Below, one piece after another: positions 24,001 through 39,000 of a stretch of 64,000 bases of DNA (position 1 is its first letter; every line of letters starts with the position of its first letter). The stretch is from Pratylenchus scribneri (Eukaryota > Nematoda > Chromadorea > Rhabditida > Pratylenchidae). The stretch is taken from NCBI GenBank assembly GCA_030063045.1, contig JAQSEB010000167.1, forward strand, positions 248,001 to 312,000, in the 5' to 3' direction. Under the pieces are notes generated by a model. That model worked only from the letters and a program-made list of their open reading frames with translations, had not been told where the DNA came from and made no database searches. The translations under genes and the position numbers were made by a program.

Positions 24001-27000
24001 AAGCTGGCAATGGTCGAGAATGAAGGGTAAAAAGCTGGCAATGGTCGAGAATGAAGGGTAAAAAGCTGGCAATGGTCGAGATGAAGGGTAAAAAGCTGGC
24101 AATGGTCGAGAATGAAGGGTAAAAAGCTGGGAATAGTCGAGAATGAAATGGTCGAGAATGAAGCAAAGAAAGCCTGGAATAGTCGGGAATGAAGCAAAGA
24201 AAGCCGTGAATAGTCGAGAATGAAGCAAAGAAAGCCGGGAATAGTCGGGAATGAAGCAAAGAAAGCCGGGAATAGTCGAGAATGAAGCAAAGAAAGCCGG
24301 GAATAGTCGAGAATGAAGCAAAGAAAGCCGGGAATAGTCGAGAATGAAACAAAGAAAGTCGGGAATGGTCGAGAATGAAGATTAAAAAGCCGGGAATAGT
24401 CGAGAATGAAGCAAAGAAAGCCGGGAATAGTCGAGAATGAAGCAAAAAAAAGCCGGGAATATTCGAGAATGAAAAGAAAAATCCATGGAATTATTGAGAA
24501 TGATATGGATAATGAAGGGAAAGTTGAAAAATGAATAAATAAAATAGTAATGATGAATTGGAGGCATAATTAAAGTAATGTCAAGAATTAAATAATCTGA
24601 TTTTCCAATAATATTTAACAAATATAAGTTTGAGGAATTTGTACATTTTTCAATTTATAGAGAACTGAAACTGAGATCTAAAGCTTTCCATCATTTTTAT
24701 TTTAAAAAGTTTTAGCGAGCGTTGGGATGCCGCGAAGCGGCATCCCAACGCTCGTAATTTGAAAATTGAAAACATTTTCAAAATCTTTTGAACCATATTT
24801 TCAATATCTATTCAAAATATGGGTGAAAATGAATTTTCAAAATGGGACTCATTTTCAGAATATTTTGAAAATGGGGCAAAAAAGCTGATTTGCATTGTTC
24901 TGATTTCCTGTTCTGATTTTTCCCTTGTTCTGATTTCCTGTTCTGATTTTTTCTTGTTCTGATTTCCTATTCTGATTTTCTCTTGTTCTGATTTTCTGTT
25001 CTGATTTTCCCTTGTTCTGATTTCCTGTTCTGATTTTCTCTTGTTCTGATTTTCTGTTATGATTTTTCCCTTCTTCTGATTTTTCTCGCGCACTGTTCTG
25101 ACTTTTTTCCCTTGTTCTGATTCTGATTTCACTCATTTAATCATCTGCCGCAGCTGGGATTCGAACCCGAGTAGTCAAGGCCTAAAGTCAGCGACATAAC
25201 ATTGAGCTAAAGAGGCTATGTATCCTCTTCCATTAAAACATTTACAAGCGTTCGTGAGCCGCTTCGCGGCTCACGAACGCTTGTAAAAGCATTATTCTAA
25301 ACGGAATCAATAACCATAAATTTGCTCCTAAAAAATTAAAGCATAATCAATAGCTCAAATTAAAGAACTCGATTACTTCTATTTAATTAAAATTAATTGA
25401 TGAGAAAAAATTTATTATTCAAAACAATAATAGAAAATAAATAAAAAAAAAATTTAAAAATATGTATAATTTTAAAAACAATAAAATATAACAAAATGAG
25501 ATAGAAATTGTTAATTTAAGGGCAATTTTCTGGGGCAACATCTTTGTTCTGCTGCTTACTTGAATGCTTGCTATAATTTCATGACCAATGCCAACATTTC
25601 ACGACAATGTTCAACCTCAAAAATAAATAAATAAAAATAAATATTCGCTCATTCCCACATAAATTGACCCATATTTTGTTCACATTCGGCCAATTGATTT
25701 GGCCCAATTTTTGTCAATGTTACGTCCATTCGATGAATCTATAAAAAAATAAAATAATAATTATGAACATGCCAAAAACCTTATTTTCCATTTCCGGCGA
25801 AGTCGGAGGGAAACAATGCCAAAAATGTCGGAAGAATTCGGCCAAACATGCGTGGGCAGTTCGAATTCGTTCCATATCGATTCGGGCGAATCCCTCAAAG
25901 CGAATTGTTGACAATGCTGCCGAATTTGACTGATCTTCTTGTCCATCATTGACATCCAAGGAATTTGTTGTCAAATTGTTGAAAAAATCAAATTGACTTT
26001 GCTGAATTTGTCTTTTAAAAATAATTTTAATTAATTTACCTCTTCCAAAACACTGTCCGATGAGGTCAAAACTCCTTCCAATGCATGTTTTGCCCTCTCA
26101 ATTTGCTCATCAATCGTTGTTTGCATTTTGTTGGTGGATTAGAAATCGAAAATGGAGTGATTTCATCCCTAAAAATGGATAACAAAAATAATTAAAATTA
26201 ATGGCTGACCCTTGTTTATCCATTTCGGCCAATTCTTGACTTTTCAAGTCCAAATCGAATAAAACTTCCTCGTTGCTGGATTTTGAAGCCATTGTTGATT
26301 CGGGAATATTTTTTGATCTTCCAATAGTTCCATTTTTAATTGGCGAATTTCCCTAATTAATATTTTTGGAGAATAATTAAATATTAAATTTCCACAAACA
26401 TTTTCTTTTTCAATTGATCCATTCATTCCATTTTGGGCATTGTTCATTTTGGCCAAAGCTTTCCCACTCCCTCCCTCTTCCATTTCGTCAATTGTTCTCA
26501 AAACTCTTTCTGAATGATAATTGCAAAGGCGAATCAGCAGTCTTTTGGCCTCGGATAATCCTCGGAGGGAAATTTTTGTAGAACGCTAAAAATTAATATA
26601 ATAAATCATTTAATCTCTAAACCATTTCCAAAAGAATGCCCAAATCTTCGTTGATGTACGCCAAATGAAAATGCCTTTTCAGCATTCGTTGACCTATTAC
26701 AATTTCTCGCATATCTAAATTGAAAATATTTAAATTAAATTGAATATTATTTGAACCTTTTCATCCATTTGGACGCAAACCGAAAATGGATTATTTTGTT
26801 GGACGGCGGCGACGGATCAACAAAATAATAAAAATATTAAATGCAAATATTTTTTCAAATCAAGATAATGAAATAAATTTGAATTATTTTGCCATGATTA
26901 GCTAAACATTAAGAATGAAAATTCATTTTTATATTTACAAATTGATTAATATTCTTGAATTTCCATCTTCAATTCTAAAAAATTAAATCATTTATTATAA

Positions 27001-30000
27001 GACCTCTTTCCAAACAATATTTCGAATTCTATTATCTAATCTATCATCGGGCAATCGAATTTTAACACCATCCCATGATTTTGCCCGTGATATACCTGTG
27101 TATGTTTGACCGTGAGCGAACGGTTCATCTCTATAATCAATACCAATTTTCCAGAATGTTTGGCTTTGACTTTTGTTTATTCTGAGGGCATATGCAATTC
27201 GAATTGGGAATTGGTGTCTTTTCAATAGAAAAGGAAATTTTTTATCTTCTATTAATGTTATTCTTGGGATAAAGGCAGTTTCACCGGCTCTATCACCATT
27301 CAATATAATACCACATAAAATATTTTTTCCAATATCAATCAATTGAAGGCGAGTTCCATTACAGAGACCTTCTCTTATATTTAAATTTCTCAAAAGCATT
27401 ATGACAGAATTAATTTTTAAATTCAAATTATGTTCTGGGATCCCAGGTGTTTTCAATGAATGTAGAATTTCTAATGAAACAGGGAAATTCTGATTGTTTT
27501 CTGTTTCATCTATGCTCAATAGAGAATGATACTCTCCTGGGAAAGCTTCCATGATTTCTTTATTATATTCATCAACAACTGAATTTAAAGGAGATAATAT
27601 GGCTCTTTTACTTAATTCCGAATAATTTAAATTCTGAATTATATCCCCATAAATTTCTTCAATCAAATTTCCATTGGAAATGCATTTGTCTGGAACTTGA
27701 ATATATCCATCAATATCATTTTTTCCATCTCCAATTTCCAAAACATCTTTTGCAAACTGTCTCTCATTTGGATCAGCTCTCATATTTTCATTTAAATGCA
27801 TAATATCAAAATACTTCCATAATTTTGATTTTTTAATCAATAAAGCAACTATTTCGGTTCTTGTGGCATGTTCTTTAATTGCCAACATTTTTCGAAAATC
27901 TCCACTTAAAATAAAAGTTTTTCCACCAAATGGCTTATCATTTTTCATTAATTCTTTCAATTTTTTATCAATTATTTCTAACATATGTAGAGAAGCCATA
28001 GGTTCTTCATCCCAAATGAAAATATCACAATTTCTTAATTCATCAGCATCTTTGCCAATATTTTCAATTCCACTATATGAATTTCTATTAACATTTAATG
28101 GCAATTTAAATCTATTGTGCAATGTTCTGCCTTTTTTCAAATTTGTTCTGCTATTCCAGTGAAAGCCATATTACAAACTTTTTTCTTATTCCCTCTCGCA
28201 AGATGATAGATTGCTGTTAAAGTAAATGATTTTCCTGTTCCACCTGGTCCATCAATAAATAAACATTTTTCCTCTCCATTTTCTTCTTCAATCATGTTTT
28301 TTAATTCCTAGATTATGGCTTTCTGTCCTTCATTCATTAAATTAATCATTTTAAATGCCGAACTCAATTCTTCACTTGGATCATATAGATCATCATCATC
28401 CAAAGTTTCTCTAGAATTAGTCAATTGAGGCATTGTTTTAAAATCTTTCAGAGATTTATCCTGATATTTCAAAAGATCATTTATTAAAGATAAAGTTTTT
28501 TGATAAATTGAATCATTCGGTAAATTTTGGAATCTTCTTTTTACATCATATGATAAATCGTCTTTAAATGAATTCCATAATAGTTCAGGATATTTAGGAG
28601 CGCAATGAACCAAAATATTTACAAATAAAGTACGCAAAGCTTTCGGAAATCTATATTTTTTCGCTTCTTCCAAACAATTGTGCCACTCTTCATCATTTTG
28701 ACATAAACCACGTTCTAAACATGCCTGAGCAAAAGTAGGAAAAAGTTTTCCATTTACTGTTTTTAAATCTTTATAACTTCGTCCTGGTACATTTAAAAGT
28801 AAATAATACAAATAATATTTCTCTGTTTCACTTGGATTAACAGGATAAAGTCTTCCAATACTTTTGTTGAAATGAGTTTTTCGGTCGGTCCAAATACCTT
28901 TTGTTGAATTCCATGTACAAAATTCTGGCATATCGCCATAAAGATAATTTTTATCAGGGTTTTTTTGCATGTACTCAAAATAAGCTAAAAGAGTGGATTT
29001 TTTTTCTGCTTTAATTTGTAAATCTTCATCATCTGCTTCGTTGTCCACATAAACAATTTGTTCATTTTCTAAATGTACAGATAAAGGCATTACTGAATGT
29101 GATTTTCCTTGTAAAGGAAATTTAAAAATTCGCCAACAGGCTTCACATGGACTTAAGCATCTGGCGTCAAGATAATTAGCTACTTCATCATATTTTAAAA
29201 TTTGCTTTTGGCCACCGGAACCATCAACTACACATTCTACTGTGGTAGCATCAAAACCTTTAAAGATATATTTATAAAGATATTTAACTGCTTTAATATC
29301 GGCCACTTTTTCTACATTTATATGTGCTCTGAACATTTTAAGAAGATACGCATTATATGGAACAATATATTGATTTGTTAAAGGAAAACCAATTCTTTTA
29401 ATAAAACGTCCGTTATTTGGTCTTTTATAATGAGGATATCCATTTTCATTTACTTCTGTTTCTTCTCTAAATTGGTAGGGAAATTTTTTTCCACATCTTT
29501 TCTTTTTATGATCCCAACAATTTGACTGTGGATTGCATGGTCCATGCATCATATTTTTTGTAACAATTTCATATAATTCGGGTTCTTTATTTTTATCAGG
29601 GATTTCAGCCCATATAAAATCATCGATTTTATTCTTGTTTCTCCATTTATCTTTTTTATCCAATGTAATTAAAATATGTATATGTGGTAAACCTCTTTTT
29701 TGGTATTCAATTGTCCATACATCACCAACCACTTTACCAAAAAGTTTTCTGTCAACAATTTCTCTTAACAATTCATCCTTTTTTAATTTAAATACTCTTG
29801 TCACGATTTCCGGTCTATCACTTGGCGTTTGACCTGGTAAAAGGCATTTCAAAATATCTGGATCGTTTGGATTGCATGTAAATGTGATAAATAAATCAGG
29901 CTTTCCTTTTTTGTTTACTCTAGCCATTGAGTCCATGAAGTGTTCATGCATATTTCTAGCGCTTCCTGGATAGCTGGATGGTAAAATTACCACTTGTTTT

Positions 30001-33000
30001 TGTAAATCTATGCCATAATTTTGCGCTTTCTTCTCCAAATAATGATTGACTTTTGAATAATTTGTTTTTACGATTTGTTTTTGATTTCTTTTAACTTTTA
30101 ATAAACATTAAACGATCCCATTCAATTTTAGTATACTGGTCTACTACCCACTGTTGGAATAATTTCTTACTGTGATGATGCGGTAAAAATTTTGCGTTTT
30201 CATCATTTCTGTAAAAAAGTCGATATTTTGTTAAGTCGCAGAGTGATATTTTCTTTCCGTTAACATCTTTTAGATTAAAATTCCAACCTTTTGTACCTAA
30301 GGGATAAAGTAAAGGATATGTCATAGGTTCAACTAATGAATCCAATGGGTACAAATTTATCAAATCTTTTCTTCCTTTCGCATTAACAACAATTTTAGAT
30401 GGTGGAATTTCATCATTAGCATCACAAACTATTATTGCAAACACTTCATCACAATGTGGTAAATTATATCTTCTCATATCATGTCCTTCTTTTACAGAAA
30501 ATAACAATTTTACATCAGGCATATTTTTTCCAATTTTTTTTGCAATTTCTTCTTGTTCTTCATATACTTTACTCATGTATTTATAAGATTGAGCCAACAC
30601 ATTTAAATCTGATAAAAATCCTTCAATTAAAGCCAACAAAGTTCCATCACATTTATCAGTTAAATTTATACGATGATTAAGAGCATCTACAGGATCAATA
30701 AAATAAAGCTGTCCATTAGATGGCACTTCAGATCGTTCTGGTTTAGCATTGGTGTTAAATTTATGGTAAACTTGACCTTGAATTTTGAAAACTGGGGGTC
30801 CTCTACTGGTAGCAAAATCGAATTTAAAACAACTTAATGATGCAAATGAGAATGCATTATTAATTGATCTAATTTTATCAAGATAAATTTTATGAAATTC
30901 GTTGCTTGGATCATATAAAATTTTAAATTCCCAAGGATATTCGTCAATTGTATTTTCCAAATTAATCATTTTTCCATAACCACAACAATCGTTAAATTCA
31001 TTTATTTCTTTTTTGTTTGATATAATATGTTCTTCGGCGAAGTGTATTGCCGGGCAATGTTTACATTTTAAATTAAAATCACTTAATTGGTAAAATTTTG
31101 CTTTAGTATGATCTGCTCCCCATAAATATTTTTCTTCTTTTTGTCTTTTATTTGCCATTCGTAATCGATCACTTTCATTTTGTGTAATTCTTTCATTTTC
31201 TGTCATGTTCTGTCTTTGATTTGCCATTTGTAATCGATTTCTATCTTTCTGTAAAATTCTTTCGTTTTCAGGCATATTTTGTCTTTTATTTGCCATTTTT
31301 AATCGATTTCTATCATTCTGTAAAATACTTTCGTTTTCAGGCATATTTTGTCTTTTATTTGCCATTCTTAATCGATCTCTTTCATTTTGTTCTAATCTTT
31401 CATTTTCTCTCATGTTTTGCCTTTTATTAGCCATTTGCAATCTATTTCTTTCTTTATATGAGAGAGTATTCGAGGAAACAGAAATTGATGGGCCAGGCAA
31501 ATTTGAAACTTGTATTCTATTTCTTTCTGTATATGTGAGATCATTCGAAGAGCCAGCAATTGATTGGTTAGGTTGGTTTGAAATAACTCCTGGTTGATTA
31601 AAAGAAGTTAAGCTGTTAATTGAAGGTAAAGTTTTGGAACGATGCATGTTAAAATTTTGTTCATTAAGATTTGGCGAATTATCATCACTTCCACAATAAT
31701 TGTGGTCATGAGTAACGTGGCTTCGAATAGTTTCTTGCAAATTAGAACGAATTCGATCACTAAACAAAGGATTTGTTGAAAGTGAATCCCTTGGATCAGA
31801 AGAACGTTTCATTTTTTATTCTGATTTTTTATTTTGATATTATTTTCTTTGTTTCTGATTCTTTTCTGGTTCTTTTGTCTTTTTGTTTTGATTTGTTTTC
31901 AGGTTTTGAGCTTTTCTTGTTCAGTTTTTATTATTTTGTTTGATGTTTTCTTTTCTTGTTCTGATTTGTTTTTTGGTGCTAATCTTTTCTTGTTCTTTTC
32001 TAGTTCTGTTTTATGTTTTGTTTTGATTGTTTTTTTGTTGTGATTTGTGTTTTTGTTCTGATTAGTGATGGCAAATCTAGGCAAAATGGGAGACAGCAAA
32101 CAGGGCCCAAATTCACCTAAAAAATAGGGGGAATTAAAAAAAGACAAACGATGAATATATAGTTCAATAAATTAGGCATTTTTATCTAGGAATATAATAG
32201 GAAATTTACGGAATTTGATTAATTTTGGGAACGCGGAAAAAATTGGTAGGGAATTTGAATTAATTATGGAAAAGGGAAAAATAATAAGGCCAAGAAAGGC
32301 CAAATTAATGAAAGTGAAATAATTTTTGAAAGAAGAAATAATGGGCCAATTAAGGCCAAATTTAATGGAAATGAAAAAAATTTTTGAAAGAGGAAATAAT
32401 AGGCCAATTAAGGCAAAATTTAATGAATTTGCGGTAAATTTTGAAAGAAGAAAGAATGGAACAGGTAAGGCCTAATTTATAATTGGCCAATTTACTGAAT
32501 TTGAGGTAATTTTGCCTGAAAAAATAATAGGTCATTTATTGAATTTAAGTTAATTTTTGAAAGAGGAAATAATAGGCAATTTAATGAATTTGAGGTAATT
32601 TTTGCCTGAAGAAATAATTGGTCATTTAGTGAATATGAAGAAATTTTTGCCTGAATAAATAATAGGTCATATAGTGAATATAAGGTAATTTTTGAAAGTG
32701 GAAATAATTAGCCAAGTAAGAACAAATATAGGTAATTTAGGAAAAGCGAAATAATGGACAAATTCAGGTCTATTTTAGAAAAAGTGAAGTAATATTTGAA
32801 TGGGAAAATAATCGACCTAAAAAAAATTAAATAATTTTCGTTTTAATTTTTGAAATTGGAAATATTAGTCCACGAAAGACCAAAAAAGGAATTTGTGATA
32901 ATTTAGTCCAAATTTAGGGAAATTGAGATAATTTTCAAAAGGGAAAATAATAGACTTAGAATGTTCTAAAATTGTATTTTGAGATAATTTTTGAATTAGG

Positions 33001-36000
33001 AAATAATAGGCCATTTGAAAGAGTATTTAATTGGTTAACAAATACCAAAAATAGGGAAATTCTGGTAAATTATAGAATAGAAAATATAAAGGATTAAGTA
33101 AGGTCAAATTTATAGAATTTGATATAATTAATTCGAAAATAATCGGTTAAATTTAAGGAAACCGAGATAAATTTGAATAAAAAAATTAATTGAGAAATCT
33201 AGAGAATATGAGATAAATTTTAATTGGGGAAATAAATAACTAAGAAAGGCCAATTATAGGGATTTTTAAGGTATTTTTGAAAAAGGGAAATGGGCCAAAA
33301 AAGTTAAAGAAAATCAGCGAAGAATATCTATAAGAGTGCTGGTTTTTAAAGAAAAATTTGACTAAAACATTAACTTACACTTCCAAAATCGGGAGGGTAT
33401 GCAAAGAAAACGTTGAAAGCTTGAAGGTCAAACAGAAATATCGTCTCTTCTAATCACAAAAAGACGACAATGCCGAAAAAGAGAGCAAAATATTGATTTA
33501 CTTGAGTGGATTTAAATATGCTCTGTTAAAAATTGGTATCAATTTATTTTTTTCAAAGGAAATAATTTAAAAAAGTGTTTAAAAATTAAAAATCTGAATA
33601 CATGTCGACAATATGATTTAAGTTGATTTTTAGTTATAGAATCAAAGTTGTATTTAAAATTGGTTGAAAAATTTTTTTCAACATGGCTAAGCTAAAAATA
33701 AAAATGGAAAATAATAAAGGTGCATTTGGTAAAATTTCTAAAAATGCAGGAATTTTATCGACTGGGTCAATAAAGAGCATTTGTCTGGTGCAGTCCTTTA
33801 AGGTCGTCGTCGTAAACAGTAGGCAGTGAATCATGGAAAAAATACATCCATTGCTTGCATATCAATTTCATAAGAATTGAACAAAGGAAAACCTTTTTCT
33901 ATATTTGAAAGTGATGATGAGAACAAAAAAACATATTTTTCAACGTTAATTTCATAATTTTTTAAGAATTGAACAACGAAAACCGTTTTCAATTTTTAAA
34001 TAACATCATTTACAATCCAAAATAGCAATGCTTTTATTAAAAAACAAACAACGAAAATTAAATAATTTAATATTTTCATTGTTTTATATTTTTTAATCTA
34101 TATTTATGATTTAATGTTTTTATTGTTGTAATAATTCTTTTTATTAGAAAAGCTTACTAATCTAATAAGCAATAAAATTGCAAGCTGAGTATTTCTTTTT
34201 ATTTTTTTATTTTCTTTATTCTAACATTTATTCATTTATTTGATTTCTTTTTTTATGTTAGGATATTTTGTCATTTATTTTTAAAATTTTGTTTGGCATT
34301 ATGTTTACACGAACACACACACGAACAAACTCATTTAGTATATTAGGATTTGTTCCTTTCATTGCCTTCGGCCCAAGTCATACAAAGGAAAGGTCAATAA
34401 ACACAATTTGCCAGAATATTCTCAAAATTTAGATGTGTTCCAAAAATATTTTGTAAATGGTACTATTTTGTCAATATTTTAACTCAAATTTTCAAATTGA
34501 TTTTGAAAATGAGTGTGAAAATATATTTTCAAAATTTTTAAATTCTCAAAATGTTCCCAGAATTTTATCTATTTCCAGAATATTTTAGAAGTTGGTATAT
34601 TTTGAAAATGTAAACAATTTTGAGCAGATTTTTTCCTATTATATTCAAAATCTTTTGAATTTTTTTTGACTTCGAATTTTCAGAATTTAACTCATTTTAA
34701 AAATATTTTGACAATTTATATCTTTTCAAAATATTTTGACAATTTTCTCATTTTTACAATATTTTGAGAATTACATCAAATTTTCAACATATTTTTGCAT
34801 CTATTTTTTATGTGACTCCGGGAAAGCGTTTTAAAATTAGTCTTTTAAAAAAAATCGTCCCTAACAATTGATCGGCCATAGATTTAATAATAGAAATAAT
34901 TTGAACATTTAGAAAATATTAACGGCTTTAACATAATCTACAATAGATTTCTAAATAAATAATATATGAAATAGGAAATTATTGGTGGAAAAATTTCAGA
35001 CAGTTGCACATGAAATTATTCATCGTCTTGGTCTCACTCACGAACATAAGCGAAATGATCAAGAAAATTTTGTATGGATTAATCTCCCAGAAATTAAAGT
35101 ATGTGAAATTTTAATGGTAATTTAGATGAATTTTATTTCTATTACACACCTACCTATTAAAGAATTAATAGAGAATTTATTTTATATTTATAAAAAATTT
35201 CCAGAAAGGATGGGCATATGCTTTTTTAAAAAGCGATTCATCCAAAAATCTTAATATGCCATATGATTTTGGTTCAATCATGCATTATGCTCCATATGAC
35301 TTTCAGGCCAGAAATGCGTAAAAATAAAAATTATTTGTTGCAAAAAAATTTTACATTTCTTCAGTTATACAATCATTGCCAAGGAACGTGCATATCAGCA
35401 AACAATGGGCCAAAACGATAAACCTTCATTTAAGGATATCAAAGTTCTAAATCGTATTTATTGTGATGGTAAATTGAATTATTGATAATTCTTTTTTAAT
35501 TTAATACTCTGATAAATGTCATAGATTATATCTATATCCATTTAAGGCATTTGAATAATTTAAAATTATAATTAAAATAAACACCAAACAAAGTATAATA
35601 TAAGAGAAAATGATATCCAGTATTTTAAGGAATTAAAATGATTTAAATTAGAGTTTTATAAACCATAAAAATTGCAGATATATGCAGCAAGAATTTAACT
35701 TGTGCTAATGGAGGCTATATTGATCCCTTGAATTGTTCAAAATGCATATGTCCAGATGGTTTTCAAGGAACCAAATGTGACCGATTTTTTTTTGGAGGTC
35801 ATATTTAATATAATTAAAAATAAATACCATTTAATTTTATGAAATTGAATAATTTTATCTTTATAATTGGTTAATATAAAAAGGTTATTTAAAATAATTT
35901 ACAAAATAAATACTATATATATGTTGCCGCTAAAAATGAAATTAGCAAAAAAAATTTTCGAAAAAACTGAGTATAAAAATCTCATCACGTCCTAATTCTA

Positions 36001-39000
36001 ACGCTAATACTCATTCAGATCCTAACTATAAACCCATATATAGTTTTTTTTTTTCAAATCATAACTTTTTATCTGCTTCGTTTGCTAAAATATTGGGTTA
36101 ATTTCAAAAGAATTCGCATAATTTCAATTCGTATCGACATATATAATTTTATTTTTATAGACCCATTGTGCCATTCTGGGCGCCGAACCGCCTATACAAC
36201 TGAAGATTACATTGAAACAAGTGATAGGATTAATGGTTCTAGAGAATGTTTTTGGTCAATAAAGGTGAGTTATTTATAATAATAATTCAATTTCTCTCTA
36301 TTATTTGAAGACAAATTATGTGAATCAAAGAATTGAAATTCGAGTTCATCAATTGGATAATTTTGAATGCCATGATCCCTGTAAAGAGAGCAATTATTTG
36401 GAAATCCAAATGACAAAGGACAAAACTGCCAGAGGTTGAATATATTATAAATTATTATTTCTGATTAGAAATCTAAAATAAAATAAAAGATTCTAATATA
36501 TAAGAAATAAAATAAAAAATAAAATAGCATTTCATTATTCAGCTTAAATGAAAAAAAAAACAAATATTAGATGTCTGTAAACTAAGTATTTAAATTTTAA
36601 ACCCTAACTAACATATTAATATTAAATAATTTATATAATAAATTCGCAGGTGCACGATTATGTTGTCCATCAACATTACCGTTCCGTTTTACATTGGAAT
36701 ACGGAGTAGATGCATTAATCAAAATGAAAAGAACAGAAGATTATCATCAATTTCAGCTCACCTATGCAACACGTAATTTTTAAATAAGCAAATATATGGA
36801 AGATGATTTTTTGACCTGCTACTTTTGTCCCTATTCGATTTTCATTAATGGAATTGTCCAATTATTTAATAGGGAAAGGGGGTGGGTGCACATTCGGGGT
36901 TAGACACTGCTCATAGGAAAAAAAATTTTTAATTTTTCTTAATTCTAATTTTAGTCTCATTTGCCATTTATTCTCTAAATTTATCAATTGGATGTTTAAA
37001 ATTATTTTGAGTTGATATTTTTCCAAGAGGAATATTAACACCCAATTGTCCGCACCCTATTGACCTAATTAGTGCTGGCGCTGACGCCCAATTGATTAGC
37101 AGGCTCCCTATTATTTCGGCATTCGAAAGAGAGGTGGGGGGGGGGGGGGGCTGAGACTTGAGAGCCTAGGAATATTGGGAATTTCCAATTTTCACCCGCA
37201 AATCGGCAAATTCTCTATTATAAAATATTCAATCCATTTTTGATAACAAACTACAGAGGTCTGAAAACATTATGAAGATTGATAAAGAAAATGTCATGGG
37301 TTGAAAAAATAATAATAATTGTTAGATTTACCTTTAATAAATTTGCTAATTTATCTTACAATAAAAATTATTCAATTTAATCCTATATAGTATAATAATA
37401 TAACATTTTATAACAGAAATTAGGTATTAGCATCGCTGAAAATTAATTTCTTATTTTGTTCAGCGGATGCCGTTGAGCCTGATGAACCACGGAAAACTAC
37501 AGCAGCTTGCGCATGTGACCGAATGTTCAATCCTTGGCACACGCCTGGCGCTAAAGTCATTTATGATTACATTGGGACAAAAATGTACTATTCAGTTGGC
37601 ATTAAAAGTCGCTCTAATCTGATAGTATATATCTACCATAATCAATATTCAATATAATTATAATCAATACTTGTTAGATTAATGGAAAATATCCCTTCAA
37701 AACTCAAAATGGAAACGTATGGTTTGATAGAAAATGTGTTGTGAGTTTTTCTTGTTTATTTTATAAATTTATAAAAATATTCTTAATCTTGTAAATATGA
37801 ATACATATCACATATATAATTTGATATTTTCATTATGATATAATATTTCTAAATTTTTCGGAAAATTTTTGTCTGAAATCGCAAAAAATTAAGCCGATAA
37901 TTTTATTGATATATTCTTAAATTTTAAATTTAATTACATAAATAATATTCTTTTGAATTATCGCGGTAATAATTAAGTTTGTTCCCCATGTATTTACCAA
38001 GAAAACGCTAAAAATATAAATTTATAAATTTTCGATGAAGAGGAATCCGAATTTATCATTAGTTTTTCCATATCTCGAATTGCTAAATGGCTATTCAAAA
38101 CCGGTTTCGAGAAAATTGAACTTTAGTATTTTGGGTTATATCATAATATCATTCGACGCGACTCGTCAAGCGGGGGATGAATTTGTCATTTGTTTGGCAT
38201 AAAACCCAAAATTAAAAAAGGTATGGCCATTTTAATCAGATGGGTAACCTATAAACCTAATGAAATTTTTAATGGCCAAATCTTTTTTTTAATTTTGAGT
38301 TTTATGCGAATCAAATAGCAGATTCTTGGTCAGCTTATCGATACACGACGAATGATGTATAATATGACACCCAAATTAGTCAAGTTCAATTTTTTTAAAA
38401 ATCGATTTGTAAACTTACACTGGTTCAATTAATAAAGATAATGACAAAGAAAAACTGATGCCAAATTCGGATGATTCCCCATCATCAGAAAATCATTAAA
38501 TAAATGTTTTAGCGAAAAATAAAATCTTATTTTTCTGGAAAAAATGTGGAGAACAAACTTAATTATTATCGCTTTATCGCTTAAAATGTTGTTTTTAAAA
38601 AAATTTTATTTAAAAAAAATCTCACTAAAAATTTAGTATAATGACAATGATGCCATAAAAAGAGCATATGGCGAATGGATCGAACCCATAAATAAAACTA
38701 ACATTGCTATTGACAGTATTGTTGCTGAAGAATGCCAGACAGATTATGAGAGAAGTGGTGGGTCAAAACGAATGAGAAATGATAAAATAACAAAATTATT
38801 TACATATACGAATAAATAATTAATTTCTCTAAGACAGAAGTGAAAGCTAGGTTATGCATAGAAATAAGAAAAATTATTATAACAATATGGCAGAACCAAG
38901 CTTTTCAATTTTCATTTCATTCATTTGTGTATTTATATATTGTTGCAGGGTGTGGTGAAATGAATCGAATTTGGCAAGAATTTGTGAAATGCCTTAGAGA

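Larger units (their letters stand above)
26995..31812 (-). mobile_element. Autonomous-type Helitron, decayed, in C intron 15
   Basis: Rolling-circle transposon coding region on minus: a zinc-finger/HUH Rep part followed by a PIF1-type helicase, read 5' to 3' from 31812 to 26995. Ends (5' TC, 3' hairpin plus CTRR) were not located. Three disablements interrupt one original frame: a frameshift at about 30105, a TAG at about 28311 and a frameshift at about 28150. Confidence 0.9.

Noticed and set aside
23853..24445. Three overlapping frames of 145-194 codons on minus
   Set aside because: Same satellite in inverted orientation.
24812..25136. EIRTRENQNRKSEQ-type repeat protein on minus
   Set aside because: Translation of the TTCTGATTT tandem repeat; no start context or splice support.
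33634..33834. Possible second Helitron N-terminal fragment (QMLFIDPVDKIP)
   Set aside because: Only about ten residues match the Helitron convincingly and no neighbouring motif is visible; too weak to call as a feature.
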